DNA from: a virus
Direction: 5' to 3' (one strand)
DNA: 64,000 bases
IMG/VR virus record: IMGVR_UViG_3300044979_000004
Span: 25,200-89,199 of that record
The first letter of the stretch is position 1; each line of letters starts with the position of its first letter. The position numbers and the translations under genes were made by a program. The notes below the pieces were generated by a model, which ran no database searches, had not been told where the DNA came from, and worked only from the letters and a program-made list of their open reading frames with translations. Shown piece by piece: positions 61,453 through 64,000 of the stretch.

Positions 61453-61629
61453 TTAGTGGTGATTGAGGCAAACCAAACCTGCGTCAATTAAAGCTTTTGC
61501 TTGCCGTCCGTAGGCTCCCTGTAAACTCCAAGCAAGCCCGGAATATACAAGCTCTTGGAACAGTTCGATGGTGCCTTGCTCATCTAGGTCACCATTCTCC
61601 CAGGCCATCATTTTATCCAATTGATCCAT
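61453..61629 (-). CDS. Small conserved phage protein (58 aa), LFQELVxSGLAWSLQG type
   Basis: ATG 61629 with GGAGGATCAAGCCG. DQLDKMMAWENGDLDEQGTI, then LFQELVYSGLAWSLQGAYGR is the pattern of a very common small phage protein (annotated as DUF7417 from memory), of unknown function. Confidence 0.75.
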   Translation of the reverse strand: MDQLDKMMAWENGDLDEQGTIELFQELVYSGLAWSLQGAYGRQAKALIDAGLVCLNHH

Positions 61630-61954
61630 CGGCTTGATCCTCCGGCGCACCATCGCGCTCCACAAGTACCACAGTCGCCGCCAGTTCTGCAATCGCCACG
61701 CTTTCCTGATTGGTTGCGCGTCTGATCTTCTCGGCCAATCGAGTTGCTATAAACTCGTCAATACCGAAAATCTCGATGATCAGAGACTTCTCCTTGACTC
61801 CTTTATAGTATCCGGTTCCTTCGATCAAAGTGTAGCCGTCTACGTCTTTGTCTCCGGTAAGAATGTCGATAATCAGTGACCGATAGTTTGCCCGGTCTTC
61901 GCAGTAAATCCGATAGACGTTGGGTGTATCTTGAAGCGGTACTAAATGGGACAT
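61613..61954 (-). CDS. Hypothetical protein (113 aa)
   Basis: CAGGAGATTGAACC before the ATG. VYRIYCEDRANYRSLIIDIL, YYKGVKEKSLIIEIFG, LVERDGAPEDQADGSIG: small alpha/beta protein, no known family. Overlaps the next gene by 17 bases. Confidence 0.65.
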   Translation of the reverse strand: MSHLVPLQDTPNVYRIYCEDRANYRSLIIDILTGDKDVDGYTLIEGTGYYKGVKEKSLIIEIFGIDEFIATRLAEKIRRATNQESVAIAELAATVVLVERDGAPEDQADGSIG

Positions 61955-62193
61955 GGTTCAATCTCCTGATATCCGATGTGCATGGAGCCTTTCAGCATTA
62001 GCTGCTCCCACTCATCCGTTAATTGTTCGTTATAGTCGCTGAACTGATGTTCTCGATCATCCTGGCACGTCCTCAGATAGAACTCAGCACTAAATTCTAT
62101 GCCATTGAGTTGATAAGAAAACGTACCCATGTGAATGTCGCAGTTCTCGGCAGGCTCCTCGGCCTGAATGCGCGAGATATGCAGAGTCGCCAT
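61942..62193 (-). CDS. Hypothetical protein (83 aa)
   Basis: GAGGAGTCTTAATC before the ATG. TFSYQLNGIEFSAEFYLRTC strands, then QFSDYNEQLTDEWEQLMLKG. No family is recognised. Confidence 0.65.
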   Translation of the reverse strand: MATLHISRIQAEEPAENCDIHMGTFSYQLNGIEFSAEFYLRTCQDDREHQFSDYNEQLTDEWEQLMLKGSMHIGYQEIEPCPI

Positions 62194-62195
62194 GA

Positions 62196-62450
62196 TTAAG
62201 ACTCCTCTACAATCTCGACAACCTTTTCGCCCGTCCGCTCCAGCAAAGGAATTTCAAAGGCGAGATGTTCGAAAACCGATCCGATAAGGATTTCCCCACC
62301 CTTAGCGAACCACCAGATGTGTAGGTAATGCTCGACAACCATTCCAACACATCCGAATGCGGCCAGTACGACTACCTTGCGGGTAAGGTAGCGCTGCCAG
62401 TGAATGTGACGGACATCACGTAAATGTATGTCCTTCAAAGATTTGCTCAT
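62196..62450 (-). CDS. Membrane-associated small protein (84 aa)
   Basis: Basic, His-rich head (HLRDVRHIHWQRYLTRKVVV) then VLAAFGCVGMVVEHYLHIWW as hydrophobic segment. Unknown role. ATG 62450. Confidence 0.6.
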   Translation of the reverse strand: MSKSLKDIHLRDVRHIHWQRYLTRKVVVLAAFGCVGMVVEHYLHIWWFAKGGEILIGSVFEHLAFEIPLLERTGEKVVEIVEES

Positions 62451-62472
62451 GCATAAGTACCATCCTCTCTTG

Positions 62473-62592
62473 TTAAAATGTTATTGTTGAGATGATAGCG
62501 ATTAGTACCACTGCCATCAGGATAGCTGCATCTCCGAGTGTGAACTCCTCTTCAGGATATTCTTCAGCTTCGGTTTGAACTAACTTGATCAT
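62473..62592 (-). CDS. 39-residue TM peptide
   Basis: ATG 62592 reads MIKLVQTEAEEYPEEEFTLG and ends in a hydrophobic helix DAAILMAVVLIAIISTITF. The ATG lies within a -10 box candidate, so it must be translated from an upstream transcript or the promoter is not used. GAGG is 10 bases upstream. Confidence 0.5.
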   Translation of the reverse strand: MIKLVQTEAEEYPEEEFTLGDAAILMAVVLIAIISTITF

Positions 62593-62616
62593 ATCAGAGT
62601 TACCTCAATTCGTCAA
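62588..62616 (-). promoter_or_regulatory. Candidate promoter at 62600
   Basis: TTGACG (62616-62611), 17-base spacer, TATGAT (62593-62588). It lies at the end of the 62600 gene and overlaps the small peptide start; activity uncertain. Confidence 0.45.
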
Positions 62617-63109
62617 GAGATTTGTTTCTGATTGTCCACAAGTAATGCTCAACAAATGCATACTGCTCTTGCGGGAAGTGTCCAGTTTTGGCATACTCGT
62701 CAAACTGCCCGATCACTTCGGCGTATACGATACGCTTGAACCACTCCCGATGTGTTACTCCTAAGACTGTGTTATACCCCATCATCGGCCAGAATGTATT
62801 GTCCAGCCCAGGGTACTCGTCGATCTGTCGCCACATCTCCAGCATGGCCTTGTATTCACCCTCTCGGCTGAAGTCACCATCCGTGATGAGATGACAAGCA
62901 TCGTGCCACGCACGGAATAGCCAGTTGATCGTAGGATCACCAAAGACAGTACCAGTCGAGTAGTCTACGTTGATCTTGATGGAACCTCTCGCCCGATAGT
63001 CGGCCTTCATCGCAGCAAAGTCCGGGTAGCTGGTTCCTGACAACGTGTGCGGTACAAGGCTACCAAAGAATCGAACCAAACCATTAAACTCGTGATTAAG
63101 AACTGGCAT
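62600..63109 (-). CDS. Hypothetical protein (169 aa)
   Basis: GAAAGGATAAC before the ATG. NWLFRAWHDACHLITDGDFS and YNTVLGVTHREWFKRIVYAE, EQYAFVEHYLWTIRN: helical with His/Glu pairs that could bind metal, typical of conserved phage proteins of unknown function. Contains an exact palindrome. Confidence 0.65.
   Translation of the reverse strand: MPVLNHEFNGLVRFFGSLVPHTLSGTSYPDFAAMKADYRARGSIKINVDYSTGTVFGDPTINWLFRAWHDACHLITDGDFSREGEYKAMLEMWRQIDEYPGLDNTFWPMMGYNTVLGVTHREWFKRIVYAEVIGQFDEYAKTGHFPQEQYAFVEHYLWTIRNKSLDELR
62721..62735. repeat. Palindrome GCGTATACGATACGC (exact arms)
   Basis: Exact arms with spacer ACG. Inside the 62600 gene, encoding RIVYA. A self-complementary 15-mer apart from the central base. 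Confidence 0.8.
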
Positions 63110-63110
63110 G

Positions 63111-63269
63111 TTATCCTTTCTTCACCTTAACAGGTGGCTGATATCCGTTAGGTGGCCGATAGCCACAGTTTAGGCAGTGTCCGCCGAATGTCATATGCCA
63201 CGCTGCGCAAGGCGGATTCGGTTTCTTTTTAAGAGTCCATTCGTGATGGGTCATGTTGTGCTGAGCCAT
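63111..63269 (-). CDS. Small Cys/His protein (52 aa)
   Basis: ATG 63269 with GGAGTTTTAACC. Product MAQHNMTHHEWTLKKKPNPP then CAAWHMTFGGHCLNCGYRPP: a likely zinc knuckle (C-x3-H...HC-x2-C). It fills the gap between the 62600 and 63281 genes. Confidence 0.6.
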   Translation of the reverse strand: MAQHNMTHHEWTLKKKPNPPCAAWHMTFGGHCLNCGYRPPNGYQPPVKVKKG

Positions 63270-63280
63270 GGTTAAAACTC

Positions 63281-63469
63281 CTACACTCTCACTACATCGA
63301 CGGATTCTGTACTGTTCACGTCCCAGGTTTCTACAGTTACCGATCCGTAGTTGAGTCGATGAGGAGCGATTTCTTCCTCAGTAGGGTAATGATCTAGAAC
63401 ACTCGCAACGTCTGAGCTTTCATGGCTCCACGTCCCTACAATCAAGTAAACGCGTCGTTTCTTAGGCAT
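63281..63469 (-). CDS. Hypothetical protein (62 aa)
   Basis: ATG 63469 after GAGAGGATAACAAC. Strand-rich (RVYLIVGTWSHESSDVASVL) with an acidic end. Its ATG is 6 bases after a weak -10-like GAGGAT. No family is recognised. Confidence 0.6.
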   Translation of the reverse strand: MPKKRRVYLIVGTWSHESSDVASVLDHYPTEEEIAPHRLNYGSVTVETWDVNSTESVDVVRV

Positions 63470-63475
63470 GTTGTT

Positions 63476-63504
63476 ATCCTCTCACAGTTCGGATGTTTTG
63501 TCAA
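63476..63504 (-). promoter_or_regulatory. Weak promoter candidate with leaderless spacing
   Basis: TTGACA (63504-63499), 17-base spacer, GAGGAT (63481-63476), then ATG after 6 bases. The -10 box also serves as ribosome site, so one of the two readings is probably wrong. Confidence 0.35.
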
Positions 63505-63536
63505 GTGAAAAAGTACCAGTAGTACCAGTATATTTT

Positions 63537-63743
63537 TCACACCATCGGGTAGACTATGATCTGCTTCCACCCGTTCCGGATTAGCTCTTGCGCCTCTTGA
63601 GTACCATTGGCAAACTCACCGGCAGTATCGCAATCACACGCATCTACAGCACGGATGAGCAGGCTTTTAAGCTTGTAGCCGCGTCGATAGATTGCTGCCC
63701 ATCCAGTGCGAGTTGTTACTAAACAATCCATGACAAACCTCAT
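63537..63743 (-). CDS. Hypothetical protein (68 aa) coupled to the repeat gene
   Basis: ATG 63743 overlaps the stop of the upstream EAAS-repeat gene (ATGA), which fixes the start; longer readings run into the repeat in the wrong frame. TTRTGWAAIYRRGYKLKSLL and QEAQELIRNGWKQIIVYPMV. No family is recognised. Confidence 0.6.
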   Translation of the reverse strand: MRFVMDCLVTTRTGWAAIYRRGYKLKSLLIRAVDACDCDTAGEFANGTQEAQELIRNGWKQIIVYPMV

Positions 63744-64000
63744 CCTTTTGAATTCTTGCGCATGTATTTGAGAAATATTTTCTCTTGCGCAGCCCGACTC
63801 GCAGCCCAACTCGCAGCCCAACTCGCAGCCTCACTCGCAGCCTCACTCGCCCGACTCGCAGCCCAACTCGCAGCCCGACTCGCAGCCCGACTCGCAGCCC
63901 GACTCGCCCAACTCGCAGCCTCACTCGCAGCCTCACTCGCCCAACTCGCAGCCTCACTCGCCCAACTCGCAGCCTCACTCGCAGCCTCACTCGCAGCCTC
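63740..64000 (-). CDS. Ala-rich EAAS/WAS/RAAS-repeat protein, C-terminal part (partial)
   Basis: In the frame starting at base 64000 the minus strand reads EAASEAASEAASWASEAASW and so on, through RAASRAAS, to the unique end RAAQEKIFLKYMRKNSKG and a TGA that overlaps the next ATG. No stop interrupts the 86 codons. Ala-rich helical repeats of this kind with a short charged end occur in hypothetical phage proteins. The start lies beyond the window. Confidence 0.72.
   Translation of the reverse strand, partial: EAASEAASEAASWASEAASWASEAASEAASWASRAASRAASRAASWAASRASEAASEAASWAASWAASRAAQEKIFLKYMRKNSKG
63788..64000. repeat. Tandem 12/9-base minisatellite
   Basis: Plus-strand units GCAGCCCRACTC and GCAGCCTCACTC (12 bases) alternate with shortened 9-base units lacking GCA, all multiples of 3. 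About 18 units are visible and the array continues beyond the edge. Confidence 0.9.

Noticed and set aside
57000-63600. Frequent TGGTACT (AGTACCA) heptamers in the right arm
   Set aside because: They occur inside many codons and show no constant spacing or relation to promoters; most likely codon preference.
63667-63990. Long minus-strand ORF of (RLRVG) repeats
   Set aside because: It is the other frame of the minisatellite. The EAAS frame is the one that ends with a unique sequence and couples to the next start codon.
1-64000. CRISPR arrays, insertion sequences and att sites
   Set aside because: No regularly spaced direct repeats, transposase genes or duplicated tRNA 3' ends were found. 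The only tandem array is the 12/9-base minisatellite without spacers.

Overview
The window is the central part of a tailed-phage genome, cut at both edges. No bacterial chromosomal gene is visible. The virion genes (terminase end, portal, scaffold-like protein, capsid, tail and ejection-type proteins) point to a podovirus-like particle. The host cannot be named. Consensus sigma-70 promoters, Shine-Dalgarno sites, a lipobox protein and Sec-type signal peptides show a bacterial host and weakly favour a diderm one. No DNA polymerase, RNA polymerase or lysogeny repressor is seen, so part of the genome lies outside.

Layout. Positions 1-37707 are read on the plus strand. They hold the terminase end, a portal gene split by a small group I intron, scaffold and capsid (1108-6650), head and connector proteins (6713-14319), tail and fibre proteins (14319-20889), a block of ejection proteins with a transglycosylase domain (21206-28020), lysis-type and membrane genes (28017-29049 and 33013-33917), a phosphoesterase, a dNTP pyrophosphohydrolase-like protein, an array of six tRNAs (34108-34765), a GH25 endolysin and a class II ribonucleotide reductase. 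Positions 37752-64000 are read on the minus strand. They hold recA, primase-helicase, a SF2 helicase, a RecB-like nuclease, an SSB-like protein, two RNA ligases, nucleotide-salvage enzymes, a small tyrosine recombinase, and towards the right edge a dense run of small genes typical of early host-takeover regions. The two arms converge on a GC-rich hairpin at 37744-37765.

Ten free-standing homing-type nucleases (one GIY-YIG, nine HNH or endonuclease VII type) are scattered between genes, several with their own promoter. The only intron recognised, in the portal gene, has no ORF, but a GIY-YIG gene lies just upstream.

The strongest unexplained signal is a 15-base palindrome, GCGTAT-N3-ATACGC. 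It occurs six times exactly (5377, 46682, 52461, 59232, 59929, 62721) plus several one-mismatch copies. It overlaps or follows predicted promoters in front of the capsid gene and at 59929, and lies in different reading frames inside genes, as a DNA-level regulatory or packaging site would. Other notable signals are promoters with ATG 6-8 bases after the -10 box (leaderless mRNAs), terminators fused to the next promoter, hairpins at mRNA 5' ends, two ribosome-modulation-factor-like proteins next to tRNA and RNA-repair functions, and an Ala-rich EAAS-repeat gene running off the right edge.
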